Source of the DNA: Acetobacteraceae bacterium
GTDB taxonomy: Bacteria > Pseudomonadota > Alphaproteobacteria > Acetobacterales > Acetobacteraceae
Reading direction: 5' to 3'
Length of the DNA: 9,281 nt
Assembly (NCBI GenBank): GCA_027323595.1
Contig: DAHWBL010000246.1
Coordinates: forward strand, 1 to 9,281
Within the stretch, counting starts at the first letter, position 1; every line of letters begins with the position of its first letter. Shown here piece by piece: positions 1 through 7,147 of this stretch. The notes under the pieces are model-generated. The model made no database searches and was not told the origin of the DNA. It saw only the letters and a program-made list of their open reading frames with translations. Position numbers and translations under genes: made by a program.

Positions 1-1643
1 CAGCTTTCATAGGCGCCGTAATTGCGCGCCAGCAGCCGCGCGTTCGCCTCGCCGATGCGGCGGATCCCCAGCCCATAGATGAACCGCGCGAGCCCGATCC
101 GCCGGCGCTCCTCGATCGCGGCGAGCAGATTGGCCACCGACAATTCGGCCCAGCCATCCAGTGCGGCAATCGCCACGGCCTTTTCATGCAAATGGAAAAT
201 ATCGGCGGGTGCCGCGATCAATCCGGCCTCGAACAACTGGCCGATGCTGCGCTCCCCCAGCCCCTCGATGTCGAAGGCGCCGCGTGAGACCAGATGGCGC
301 AGCCGCTCGACGATCTGGGCGGCGCAGGTGAGCCCGCCGGTGCAGCGGCGCACCACCTCGCCGTCGGGGCGCACCGCGTGGCTGCCGCAGACCGGGCAGA
401 TGGTCGGAAATTCGTATCGGTGCGCATCGGCCGGGCGCTGTTCGGGCACCACGGCGACGATCTGGGGGATCACGTCGCCGGCGCGCTGCAACTCCACCAG
501 ATCGCCGACCCGCACATCCTTGCGCGCGATCTCGTCCTCGTTGTGCAGGCTCGCCCGGCTCACCAGCACGCCGCCGACATTGACCGGCTCCAGCTCGGCC
601 ACCGGGGTCAGCGCGCCGGTGCGCCCGACCTGGATGCGAATCTCGCGCAGCCGCGTGCGCGCCCGCTCGGCGGGAAATTTCCACGCCATCGCCCAGCGCG
701 GCGCCCGGCCGACGAACCCGAGCCGGCGCTGCAAGGCCAGATCGTCGATCTTGTAGACCACGCCATCGATGTCATAGCCCAGCCCGGCCCGCAGATCGGC
801 CATCTCGGCCTGAAACGCCACCGCCGCGTCGGCACTGTCCAGCCGCCGCGACAGCGGATTGACGCTGAACCCCCAGCCGCGCAGCCGCTCCAGCCATTGC
901 CAATGGGTTCTGGCCACCGGCTCGCTCGCCTCACCCATCGCATAGGCGAACAGGTCCAATGGGCGCGCGGCGGTCACCTCGGCATCCAACTGGCGCAGGC
1001 TGCCCGCCGCCGCATTGCGTGGATTGGCGAACGGCTTCTGCCCTGACGCGACCTGCGACTCATTCAAGGCGAGGAAATCCGCCTTGCTCATGAACACCTC
1101 GCCGCGCACCTCGATCAGCGCGGGAAACGGCGCTGGCAGGCGCTGCGGGATCGCGCCGATGCGCCGCACATTGGCGGTCACCACCTCGCCCTGCTCGCCA
1201 TCGCCGCGCGTCGCGGCCATGGTGAGCGCGCCGTCCTCATAGGTCAGCGAGATCGACAGCCCGTCGATCTTGGGCTCGCCGACGAAATGCAGCGACGCCG
1301 GATCGAGATTGAGAAATCTGCCGGCGCGGGCGCAGAACTCGGTGAAATCCTCCGGCGAGAAGCCGTTATCGAGAGACAGCATCGGCTGGCGGTGCCGATG
1401 CTTGGCAAAGCCCTGCGCGGGTGCGGCGCCAACCCGCCGGCCGGGGCTGTCGGGGCGCACCAGCTCGGGAAACCGCGCCTCGATCGCCTCGTTGCGGCGG
1501 CGCATCGCGTCATACTCGGCATCGGTGATCAGCGGCGCGTCGAGCTCATGATAGGCGCGATCATGCTCGGCGATCTCGGCGGCGAGCCGCGCCAGTTCGG
1601 CGGCGGCGGCGGCCGCGTCCAGGGCGGCGATGTCGTGGTTCAT
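1..1643 (-). CDS. ligA: NAD-dependent DNA ligase LigA, 3' end outside the window
   Basis: LigA seals nicks in duplex DNA using NAD+ during replication and repair. About 547 residues are visible from the ATG at 1643-1641; the HhH domain has only begun and the BRCT domain is missing, cut by the window edge. The N-terminal Ia (NMN-binding) region shows Y31-H32 and D41/Y44/D45. The adenylated lysine is K125 in the KIDG motif (E. coli K115). DGVVYK ends at K298, and K322 lies in WKFPAE. An OB-fold follows. A Cys4 zinc finger has C416, C419, C434 and C440, with exactly the spacing of E. coli LigA. The HhH region starts near FIYGLGIRRIGEA. The start is supported by GGAG eight bases upstream and by the ATGA overlap with the recN stop, which suggests translational coupling. 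The reading frame is intact to the window edge and all expected catalytic residues seen are present. Confidence 0.97.
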   Translation of the reverse strand, partial: MNHDIAALDAAAAAAELARLAAEIAEHDRAYHELDAPLITDAEYDAMRRRNEAIEARFPELVRPDSPGRRVGAAPAQGFAKHRHRQPMLSLDNGFSPEDFTEFCARAGRFLNLDPASLHFVGEPKIDGLSISLTYEDGALTMAATRGDGEQGEVVTANVRRIGAIPQRLPAPFPALIEVRGEVFMSKADFLALNESQVASGQKPFANPRNAAAGSLRQLDAEVTAARPLDLFAYAMGEASEPVARTHWQWLERLRGWGFSVNPLSRRLDSADAAVAFQAEMADLRAGLGYDIDGVVYKIDDLALQRRLGFVGRAPRWAMAWKFPAERARTRLREIRIQVGRTGALTPVAELEPVNVGGVLVSRASLHNEDEIARKDVRVGDLVELQRAGDVIPQIVAVVPEQRPADAHRYEFPTICPVCGSHAVRPDGEVVRRCTGGLTCAAQIVERLRHLVSRGAFDIEGLGERSIGQLFEAGLIAAPADIFHLHEKAVAIAALDGWAELSVANLLAAIEERRRIGLARFIYGLGIRRIGEANARLLARNYGAYES

Positions 1644-3307
1644 CCCAGCAGCTCCGCCGCCGCCGCGCGTGCCGCATCGGTGATCGCCTCGCCGGCCAGC
1701 ATCCGCGCGATCTCCTCGCGCCGGGCCGCGAGGTCCAGCGCCACCACGCGCGTCTCCGCGGCGCCGCGCTGCACCTGTTTGGCGACCAGCAGATGCGCGG
1801 TGCCGCGCGCCGCCACCTGCGGGCTGTGCGTCACCACCAGCACCTGCACCGCCTCGGCCACCCGCGCCAGCCGCTCCCCCACCGCCGCCGCGGTGGCGCC
1901 GCCGATGCCGGAATCAACCTCGTCGAAAATCAGGCTCGGCACCGTCGAGCCGCGCACCAGCACCACTTTCAGCGCCAGCATCAGCCGCGACAATTCGCCG
2001 CCCGAGGCCACCCGCGCCAGCGGCCCCGGCTCCTGGCCCGGATTGGCGGCGATCAGAAACCGCACCTGGTCGGCGCCGCGCGCGCTCCAGCCGGGTTCGG
2101 GCAGCCGTGCCACCTCGGCGACGAAGCGCGCCTTGTCCAGCCGCAGCGGCGCCAGCTCCTTGGCCACGGCGCGCGCGAGCCGCCCCGATGCCGCCTGCCG
2201 CGCCGCCGACAACGCCTCGGCCACCCGCAGATACTCCGCCCGCGCGGTCACCTCCGCCGCGGCGCGCGCCGCGAGATCGGCACTCGCCGTATCGAGCGCG
2301 ACCAGGCGCGCGCGCAGCTCCACCAGCAGCTCCGGCAGGCTGGCCGCCGGCACCGCGTGCTTGCGCGCCGCGGCCCGCAGATCGAACAGCCGCTCCTCGG
2401 TCTGCTCCAGCCGGCGCGGATCGGCCTCGGCATCGACCACCAGCCGGCTCAGCATGGTCTCGGCCTCCGCCAGCGCCTCCTCGGCGCGGCCGATCGCCTC
2501 GGCCACCGCGCCGACCTGCGGCATCGCGTTGCCCAGCCGGTCGAGCGCGCGCGCCGCCGAGCGCAGTGCCGCCGCCGGTCCCGGGCCGCGCCGATCACGC
2601 GGCGCCAGCTCGGCCAATGCGGCCGCCAGCGCCTGGGCGTGCCGGTCGGCGTGCTGCAAGGCGGTCCGCTCGGCGGCCAGCCGATCCTCCTCGGCGGGTT
2701 CGGGCGAGAGCTTTTCCAGCTCGGCCACCGCGTGGCGCAGATATTCCTCCTCGCGATCGGCGGCCTCCACCGCCGCGCGCGCGGCGCGGTGCGCGTCCGC
2801 CGCCGCGCGCCAGCCGTGCCAGGCCGCCTCCACCGCGCGCGCCAGCGGCGGCGGCACGCCATAGGCGTCCAACAGCACCGCCTGGCGCGCCGGATCGGCC
2901 AGCCCCATCTGCTCGTGCTGGCCCTGCAACTCGATCAGCAGTTCGCCCAGCCGGCGCAGCAGCGCCACGCCCACCGGCTGGTCATTGACGAACGCCCGCG
3001 ACCGCCCGTCCGCGCCCAGCACCCGGCGCAGCACGATCTGGTCCTCGGCCTCGATGCCCTGTTCGACCAGCAGCGCGTGCGCCGGATGCCCCGCCGCGGG
3101 CGCGAACACCGCCGACACCGACGCCTGCGCCGCGCCGGCGCGCACCAGCCCGCCATCGGCGCGCGCGCCCAGCGCCAGGCCCAGACTGTCCAGCAGAATC
3201 GATTTGCCCGCCCCGGTCTCGCCGGTGAGCACGGTCAGCCCGGCGCCGAACGACAGCTCCAGCCGGTCGATCAGCACGACGTCGCGGATCGACAGTCCGG
3301 TCAGCAT
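1640..3307 (-). CDS. recN: DNA repair protein RecN (SMC-like ATPase)
   Basis: RecN is a cytoplasmic SMC-family ATPase that acts early in double-strand break repair. The 555-residue product matches the usual family length (E. coli 553). The N-terminal ATPase half begins MLTGLSIRDVVLIDRL, with Walker A GETGAGKS at 29-36 and a Q-loop region GQHEQ at 129-133. Residues roughly 155-375 are Ala/Arg/Glu-rich and heptad-like, as expected for the coiled-coil arms. The C-terminal ATPase half has the ABC signature SGGELSR at 435-441, Walker B IFDEVD with D462-E463, and the H-loop histidine H494 in VVTHSPQ. The ATG is 16 bases after the bamD stop and no strong Shine-Dalgarno is visible, so translation may depend on coupling to bamD. 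Its TGA overlaps the ligA ATG. In E. coli recN is LexA-controlled; I see no LexA-type operator here, and the gene looks like an internal operon member. Confidence 0.97.
   Translation of the reverse strand: MLTGLSIRDVVLIDRLELSFGAGLTVLTGETGAGKSILLDSLGLALGARADGGLVRAGAAQASVSAVFAPAAGHPAHALLVEQGIEAEDQIVLRRVLGADGRSRAFVNDQPVGVALLRRLGELLIELQGQHEQMGLADPARQAVLLDAYGVPPPLARAVEAAWHGWRAAADAHRAARAAVEAADREEEYLRHAVAELEKLSPEPAEEDRLAAERTALQHADRHAQALAAALAELAPRDRRGPGPAAALRSAARALDRLGNAMPQVGAVAEAIGRAEEALAEAETMLSRLVVDAEADPRRLEQTEERLFDLRAAARKHAVPAASLPELLVELRARLVALDTASADLAARAAAEVTARAEYLRVAEALSAARQAASGRLARAVAKELAPLRLDKARFVAEVARLPEPGWSARGADQVRFLIAANPGQEPGPLARVASGGELSRLMLALKVVLVRGSTVPSLIFDEVDSGIGGATAAAVGERLARVAEAVQVLVVTHSPQVAARGTAHLLVAKQVQRGAAETRVVALDLAARREEIARMLAGEAITDAARAAAAELLG
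1652..1655 (-). promoter_or_regulatory. ribosome-binding site of ligA inside recN
   Basis: GGAG lies eight bases upstream of the ligA ATG, within the last codons of recN. Together with the ATGA overlap it supports this ligA start. Confidence 0.55.
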
Positions 3308-3323
3308 GGGACCGGCGCGCGGA

Positions 3324-4244
3324 TCAGAACACGCTGTGCCAGGTGCGGCTCAGCAGGCCAGGGGCGCTGTCATCCGCCGCCGGGCCGGTGATGTCGTGGT
3401 TGGAGACCAACTGGTCCCAGCTCGCCTCGTACCAGGAGCTGCCGGGGTAATTATAGCCCAGCACCGCCGCGGTGCGCCGCGCCTCGTTCACCATGCCCAG
3501 CGCCAGGTAGATCTCGGTCAGCCGATGCAGCGCCTCGGGCGTGTGGTTGGTGGTCTGGTATTCATCCACCACGCGCTGGAACCGCCCGATCGCGGCCTGA
3601 TACTGGTGCTGGTTTTCGTAGAAGCGGCCGACCTCCATCTCCTTGCCGGCCAGATGGTCGCGGCACAGATCCACCTTGAGGCGGGCATCACGGGCATAGG
3701 CGCTGTCGGGAAAGCGGGTGGTCACCTCCTGCAACGCGGTCAGCGCCAGTTCGGTGCCCTTCTGGTCGCGCTCGATGTCCGAGATCTGCTCATAAAAAGA
3801 CAGCGCCCGCAGGTAATACGCATAGGCGATCGACCGGCTGGTCGGATGCAGCTGCACGAAGCGGTCGAGCGCGCCGATCGCGTCGGTGTAATGCTGGTTC
3901 AGATAATCGGCATAGCCATGCATCAACTGTGCGTTGGTGGCCCAGGAGGAATAGGGATAATATTGCTCAACCGCATCGAACTGGTGCACCGCCACGGTCA
4001 GCCGCTTCTTGTTCAGCGCGTCGATGCCGTTCGAATATAACTGGTCGGGCGGCACCTTCGACAGGTCGATCTTGTTGGTGTTCTCGCTCTTCCAGTAGAA
4101 CACCCCGCCATTGTCGTCGGTCGCGTCGGGATGGTCGCTCCAGGGGTTGATGCTGTTCAGCGCGCCGCACCCGCCGAGCAGGGCGGTGCACAGCAGCAGC
4201 ATCGGAATATTGGTGAGGCCTGGCAGTCCGCGAGCGAGTTTCAT
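3324..4244 (-). CDS. bamD: outer membrane assembly lipoprotein BamD (ComL family)
   Basis: BamD is a periplasm-facing outer-membrane lipoprotein that works with BamA to fold and insert beta-barrel proteins. The 306-residue product starts with a short basic N-terminus and a hydrophobic segment ending in the lipobox LGGC, so C26 is the predicted lipidated residue of the mature protein. Residues about 65-285 form TPR-like helix pairs; the stretch around 85-135 (AVEQYYPYSSWATNAQLMHG and DAIGALDRFVQLHP) is a typical BamD motif, as is the TRFPDSAYARDA helix near 176-187. It is longer than E. coli BamD (245), partly through an Asp/Asn-rich linker after the lipid anchor and a C-terminal tail. The ATG at 4244 is the first start after an in-frame TAG at 4256-4254, with only a weak AGAAGA ribosome-binding sequence. 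It sits 52 bases after lpxC and 16 before recN, consistent with an operon. Confidence 0.95.
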   Translation of the reverse strand: MKLARGLPGLTNIPMLLLCTALLGGCGALNSINPWSDHPDATDDNGGVFYWKSENTNKIDLSKVPPDQLYSNGIDALNKKRLTVAVHQFDAVEQYYPYSSWATNAQLMHGYADYLNQHYTDAIGALDRFVQLHPTSRSIAYAYYLRALSFYEQISDIERDQKGTELALTALQEVTTRFPDSAYARDARLKVDLCRDHLAGKEMEVGRFYENQHQYQAAIGRFQRVVDEYQTTNHTPEALHRLTEIYLALGMVNEARRTAAVLGYNYPGSSWYEASWDQLVSNHDITGPAADDSAPGLLSRTWHSVF

Positions 4245-4268
4245 GACGATCTTCTAGCACGCCACGCG

Positions 4269-4286
4269 CCGGGTTGGGAGACCCGG
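4269..4286 (-). repeat. small inverted repeat between lpxC and bamD
   Basis: On the minus strand CCGGGT and ACCCGG form a perfect six-base-pair stem around a six-base loop, about 11 bases after the lpxC stop. No T run follows, so it does not look like an intrinsic terminator. It could stabilise the upstream mRNA or partly uncouple lpxC from bamD, or be chance in GC-rich DNA. Confidence 0.4.
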
Positions 4287-4296
4287 GGCCGGAATT

Positions 4297-5295
4297 TCAG
4301 GCGGCGATCGCCTCACGCGGCTGGCCGGAGCGCAATGCGGCCGGCGCGGCGAACAGCGCCCGCAGCAACTGGTTGTTGAGCGCGTGGCCCGGCCGATGCG
4401 CCACATAACGGGCCCTGAGCGCGCCGCCGGCCAGCGCCAGATCGCCGACCGCGTCCAGCAGCTTGTGGCGCACGAACTCGTCGGGCGCGCGCAGCCCGAG
4501 CGGATTGAGCACGCGGGCATGGTCCACCACCACCGCATTGTCGAGGCTGCCGCCGAGCGCGAGCCCGGCCGCCTGCAACTGCGCCACCTCGGCGGCCAGC
4601 GCGAAGGTGCGCGCGCGCACCAGATCGCGGCGGATCATCGCCGGGGTCAGCGCCAGGCTCAGCGCCTGCCGCCCGATCGCCGGCGCGGCGAAATCGATCG
4701 ACACCGAGGCATCCAGCATCGGCCCGGACCAGCCGGCCCCGAGCGGACGCAGCTCGGCGAACCCATCGGCGGATTCGACCCGCACGGTCTCGCACAGATC
4801 CAGCACCGGCCGGTCCGCCGGCAATTCGACCCGCCCGGCGCAATCCAGCAAAAACAGGAACGGCTCGGCCGAACCATCCAGGATCGGCACCTCCGGCCCG
4901 TCGAGCGAGACGATCGCGTTATCGATCCCCGCGGCGACGAACGCCGCCATCAGATGCTCCACCGTCGCCACCCGCAGCTCCGGGCGCGCCGGATCGGCGA
5001 GCACCGTGCACAGCCTGGTATCGACGACATTGCTCCACAGCGCGGCGATGTCGGCGCCCACGTCGGTGCGGCGGAACCTTATGCCGGTGCCCGCCGCCGC
5101 CGGGCCGATATCGAGGCTGACATGGCGGCCCGAATGCACGCCCACGCCCACGCAGCCGATCGCACGCCCCACCGTCGCCTGTCGACGCGGATCGATCAGC
5201 GCGCCCACCGGGGCGCCCGCCGGAACCCCCGCCGGAACCATCGTCACCAGCCCGGCCGGGGCGACCATCGCCCGATCCATCAGCATGCCATCCAT
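4297..5295 (-). CDS. lpxC: UDP-3-O-acyl-N-acetylglucosamine deacetylase LpxC
   Basis: LpxC is the cytosolic zinc deacetylase that removes the N-acetyl group from UDP-3-O-acyl-GlcNAc, the committed step of lipid A synthesis. In the 332-residue reading the zinc ligands are H114 (VEHLMAAF; E. coli H79), H277 and D281 (HKLLD; E. coli H238 and D242). E113 is the general base, and H304 in HRPGHALNN is the E. coli H265 equivalent. The substrate-site element GVGVHSG lies at 50-56. Compared with E. coli (305 residues) there are about 33 extra N-terminal residues, rich in Met, Pro, Ala and Gly. The 5295 start has AGGGGA 11 bases upstream, but in-frame ATGs at codons 4, 6, 10 and 19 and a GTG at codon 30 are alternatives. 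The family is certain; the exact start is not. A terminator lies between ftsZ and this gene, so lpxC probably has its own promoter in the gap. Confidence 0.96.
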   Translation of the reverse strand: MDGMLMDRAMVAPAGLVTMVPAGVPAGAPVGALIDPRRQATVGRAIGCVGVGVHSGRHVSLDIGPAAAGTGIRFRRTDVGADIAALWSNVVDTRLCTVLADPARPELRVATVEHLMAAFVAAGIDNAIVSLDGPEVPILDGSAEPFLFLLDCAGRVELPADRPVLDLCETVRVESADGFAELRPLGAGWSGPMLDASVSIDFAAPAIGRQALSLALTPAMIRRDLVRARTFALAAEVAQLQAAGLALGGSLDNAVVVDHARVLNPLGLRAPDEFVRHKLLDAVGDLALAGGALRARYVAHRPGHALNNQLLRALFAAPAALRSGQPREAIAA

Positions 5296-5351
5296 TCGCG
5301 ATCCATTCCCCTGGCACCCGGGCGCATCACGATGAACGATCCGCGATCCAT
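5280..5351 (-). other. possible 23-residue leader frame overlapping the lpxC start
   Basis: A minus-strand ATG at 5351 opens a 24-codon frame (including stop) that runs out of frame across the lpxC ATG. It ends with TGA at 5282-5280, overlapping the lpxC codon-6 ATG as TGATG. A second in-frame ATG lies at 5306 in the repeated decamer. No Shine-Dalgarno precedes the first ATG. Only the frame and overlap are seen; function is conjecture. Confidence 0.15.
5307..5312 (-). promoter_or_regulatory. probable ribosome-binding site of lpxC
   Basis: AGGGGA lies 11 bases before the ATG at 5295. The spacing is on the long side, but it is the only purine-rich match upstream and is closer to this ATG than to the later in-frame ones, so it favours the long reading with the N-terminal extension. 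Confidence 0.45.
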
Positions 5352-5397
5352 GAGGGCACCAACAACGTCAGACCGACGATCTAGCCGGTCACCGCGA

Positions 5398-5446
5398 CAA
5401 AATAATGGCGGCGAGGTGAACCTAGGGTGGTTCTCCGTCGCCGCCA
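5398..5446 (-). terminator. intrinsic terminator downstream of ftsZ
   Basis: On the minus strand TGGCGGCGA (5446-5438) pairs perfectly with TCGCCGCCA (5414-5406). Inside it a second perfect stem, GAACC (5433-5429) with GGTTC (5422-5418), closes a six-base loop. The intervening 4- and 3-base strands form an internal loop. TTATTTT (5405-5399) follows the outer stem directly. This is the form of a Rho-independent terminator, about 126 bases after the ftsZ stop. On the plus strand the stem is followed by a weaker, interrupted T-rich stretch, so it looks mainly one-directional. It separates ftsQAZ from lpxC. Confidence 0.75.
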
Positions 5447-5471
5447 ATTCAACGTTTATTTCCGAATATTA
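5398..5471 (-). ncRNA. candidate small RNA (about 62 nt) in the ftsZ-lpxC gap
   Basis: Minus-strand TAATAT at 5471-5466 resembles a -10 box, preceded at 17-18 bases by only a poor -35 (TTATTT/TTTATT, 5495-5489). A transcript starting near 5459 would run 62 nt and end at the hairpin terminator. The promoter match is weak and the AT-rich block would give such matches by chance, so this is a suggestion only. The alternative is a simple ftsZ 3' untranslated region. Confidence 0.2.
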
Positions 5472-5572
5472 CCGCCTATCCGGTTGAAAAATAAAAGATT
5501 TCTTACGGCTCTCCCTTGCCTGGGCAACTGCCGGCCCGAAACGACATGCCGCACTGCGTCATTGGCCGCCCT

Positions 5573-7078
5573 TCATTGCTGGCGGCGCAGGAACGCCGGA
5601 ATGTCGAGCCCCATCTCGTCGGCCGGGCGCTGGGTGGCCACCGGCTCGGCCTCGAACTGCGGCTCGCTGCGCGGCGGCTCGGCCACCAGCGGCGCGGGCG
5701 GCTGGCGGCGCAGCGCGCCGGTCACCACCCCGAACAGGCTGCGCGCGCCGAAATGCGACCGCTGCTCGGCCGGGCGGGCCACCGGCGCCAGCGCCGGCGC
5801 GCTCACCCGCTCGGGCTGGGCCATGCCCGGCGCCATCGCCTGCGGCATCCCGTGCTGGAACATCGCCGGCATCACCTCGGCCGGCGCCTCCACCAGCGCC
5901 GGGCGGCCCGGCAGCGGTGCCACCACCGACGGCGAATAGACCGGCTCGACGCTCACCGGCGCCACGCTGGGCGCCATCCCCGGCGTGAACCCCATCCCGC
6001 CCTGCTGCGGGCCGGCCACCGCGGACACCGGCGCGCCGTTGCCCACCGCCACCAGCCGCGGGCGCTCGGCGTTGCCCGGCACCGGCGGCTCCATCCGCGC
6101 GGGCATCTGGCTGTCGATGCCGGTGGCCACCACCGACACCCGCACCCGGCCCGACAACTGCTCATCGATCGCCGAGCCGAAGATGATGTTGGCGTCCTCG
6201 GCGACCTCCTCGCGGATCCGGTTCGCCGCCTCGTCCACCTCGAACAGCGTCATGTCCTCGCCGCCGGTGATGTTGATCAGCAGGCCGCGCGCGCCGCTCA
6301 TGTTGGTGTCTTCCAGCAGCGGATTGTTGATCGCCGCCTCCGCCGCGCGGATCGCCCGGCCCTCGCCCTCGGCCTCGCCGGTGCCCATCATCGCCTTGCC
6401 CATCTCGGCCATCACCGTGCGAATATCGGCGAAGTCCAGATTGACCAGGCCCGGCGACATCATCAGGTCGGTCACCCCGCGCACGCCCATGTACAGGACA
6501 TGGTCGGCCATTTTGAAGGCTTCCTTCCAGCCGGTGCGCTCATTGGCCAGGCGGAACAGATTCTGGTTGGGGATGACGATCAGCGTGTCGACGATCTGTT
6601 GCAGGTCGGCGATCCCGGCATCGGCGGCGCGGGTGCGCCGCACCCCCTCGAAATTGAACGGCTTGGTCACCACGCCGACCGTCAGGATGCCGCGTTCGCG
6701 CGCCATCCGCGCGATCACCGGCGCCGCCCCGGTGCCGGTGCCGCCACCCATGCCGGCGGTGATGAACACCATGTGCACGCCTTCGAGATGGCGCATCAGC
6801 TCGTCGGCGGCCTCCTCGGCGGCGGCGCGGCCGATCTCGGGCTTCGCACCCGCACCCAGCCCCTGGGTCAGATGCGGCCCGAGCTGGATGCGCCGCTGCG
6901 CCTTGCTCGCCATGAGCTGCTGCGCGTCGGTGTTGGCAACCACGAACTCCACCCCCTTGAGGTCGAGCGCGATCATGTTGTCCACCGCGTTGGTGCCGCC
7001 GCCGCCAACCCCCACCACGGTGATCCGCGGCGAGAAATCCGTGGTCTGGTGCGGCTGGATCGTGAGGTTAAGGGTCAT
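5573..7078 (-). CDS. ftsZ: cell division GTPase FtsZ
   Basis: FtsZ polymerises with GTP into the Z-ring at the division site. With the ATG at 7078 the product is 501 residues. The GTPase domain begins at ITVVGVGGGGTNAVDNM (19-35), with the tubulin signature GGGTGTG at 111-117. The catalytic T7 loop NLDFAD at 213-218 inserts into the next subunit. The globular core ends near residue 325. A Pro/Ala-rich disordered linker of about 160 residues follows, then the conserved C-terminal peptide LDIPAFLRRQQ (491-501), which binds FtsA and other anchors. The length suits alphaproteobacteria, where linkers exceed that of E. coli FtsZ (383 residues total). I chose 7078 because GGAGGA lies six bases upstream; a TTG seven codons further up (7099) keeps the frame open but overlaps the ribosome-binding site and is unlikely. 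The gap to ftsA is 69 bases. No missing residues or frameshift seen. Confidence 0.98.
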   Translation of the reverse strand: MTLNLTIQPHQTTDFSPRITVVGVGGGGTNAVDNMIALDLKGVEFVVANTDAQQLMASKAQRRIQLGPHLTQGLGAGAKPEIGRAAAEEAADELMRHLEGVHMVFITAGMGGGTGTGAAPVIARMARERGILTVGVVTKPFNFEGVRRTRAADAGIADLQQIVDTLIVIPNQNLFRLANERTGWKEAFKMADHVLYMGVRGVTDLMMSPGLVNLDFADIRTVMAEMGKAMMGTGEAEGEGRAIRAAEAAINNPLLEDTNMSGARGLLINITGGEDMTLFEVDEAANRIREEVAEDANIIFGSAIDEQLSGRVRVSVVATGIDSQMPARMEPPVPGNAERPRLVAVGNGAPVSAVAGPQQGGMGFTPGMAPSVAPVSVEPVYSPSVVAPLPGRPALVEAPAEVMPAMFQHGMPQAMAPGMAQPERVSAPALAPVARPAEQRSHFGARSLFGVVTGALRRQPPAPLVAEPPRSEPQFEAEPVATQRPADEMGLDIPAFLRRQQ

Positions 7079-7084
7079 CGGTGA

Positions 7085-7090
7085 TCCTCC
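7085..7090 (-). promoter_or_regulatory. ribosome-binding site of ftsZ
   Basis: A near-perfect Shine-Dalgarno GGAGGA lies six bases before the ATG at 7078, the strongest in the window. It decides the start in favour of 7078 over the TTG at 7099, which lies upstream of the site. A strong, independent site fits the need for FtsZ in excess over FtsA. The rest of the ftsA-ftsZ gap is pyrimidine-rich on the coding strand, with two CTTTTT runs and no recognisable promoter or CtrA half-site pair. Confidence 0.8.
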
Positions 7091-7147
7091 GGGGGACAAA
7101 AAGCGGTTGCGACGGGAAGGGCGGAAAAAGGGGCGGGCGCGGCCATC

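Larger units (their letters stand above)
5296..5572. other. ftsZ-lpxC intergenic region, AT-rich
   Basis: This 277-base interval is the longest non-coding stretch in the window. Its middle (about 5448-5510) is strikingly AT-rich against the GC-rich surroundings and includes an A/T-only run (5487-5496). It contains the terminator at 5398-5446. lpxC's own promoter should lie between the terminator and the lpxC start (5307-5398), but I see no convincing -35/-10 pair there. The decamer ATGGATCGCG occurs twice on the minus strand (5351-5342 and 5306-5297), 45 bases apart. Confidence 0.6.

Noticed and set aside
1287..3391. Long plus-strand open frames (up to 532 residues) opposite recN and the start of ligA
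   Set aside because: Arg/Ser/Ala-rich low-complexity translations with no motifs, overlapping each other and certain genes; GC-driven shadows.
5486..5545. A second terminator directly after ftsZ, based on TTTTATTTTT and nearby short stems (CGGC/GCCG, TTGC/GCAA)
   Set aside because: The stems are only four pairs each and sit about nine bases before the T run; much weaker than the hairpin at 5398-5446.
5516..7084. A 522-residue plus-strand open frame opposite ftsZ
   Set aside because: His/Arg/Ala-rich translation with no domain, wholly antisense to a certain gene. High third-position GC keeps the antisense frame open by default.
7079..7099. TTG at 7099 as an ftsZ start giving seven extra residues
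   Set aside because: The GGAGGA ribosome-binding site lies downstream of it and six bases before the ATG at 7078, and FtsZ proteins normally begin shortly before this point.
7079..7147. CtrA-type site or promoter before ftsZ
   Set aside because: Only one TTAA is present nearby (inside the ftsZ start region) and no second half-site at seven-base spacing; no -35/-10 pair seen.
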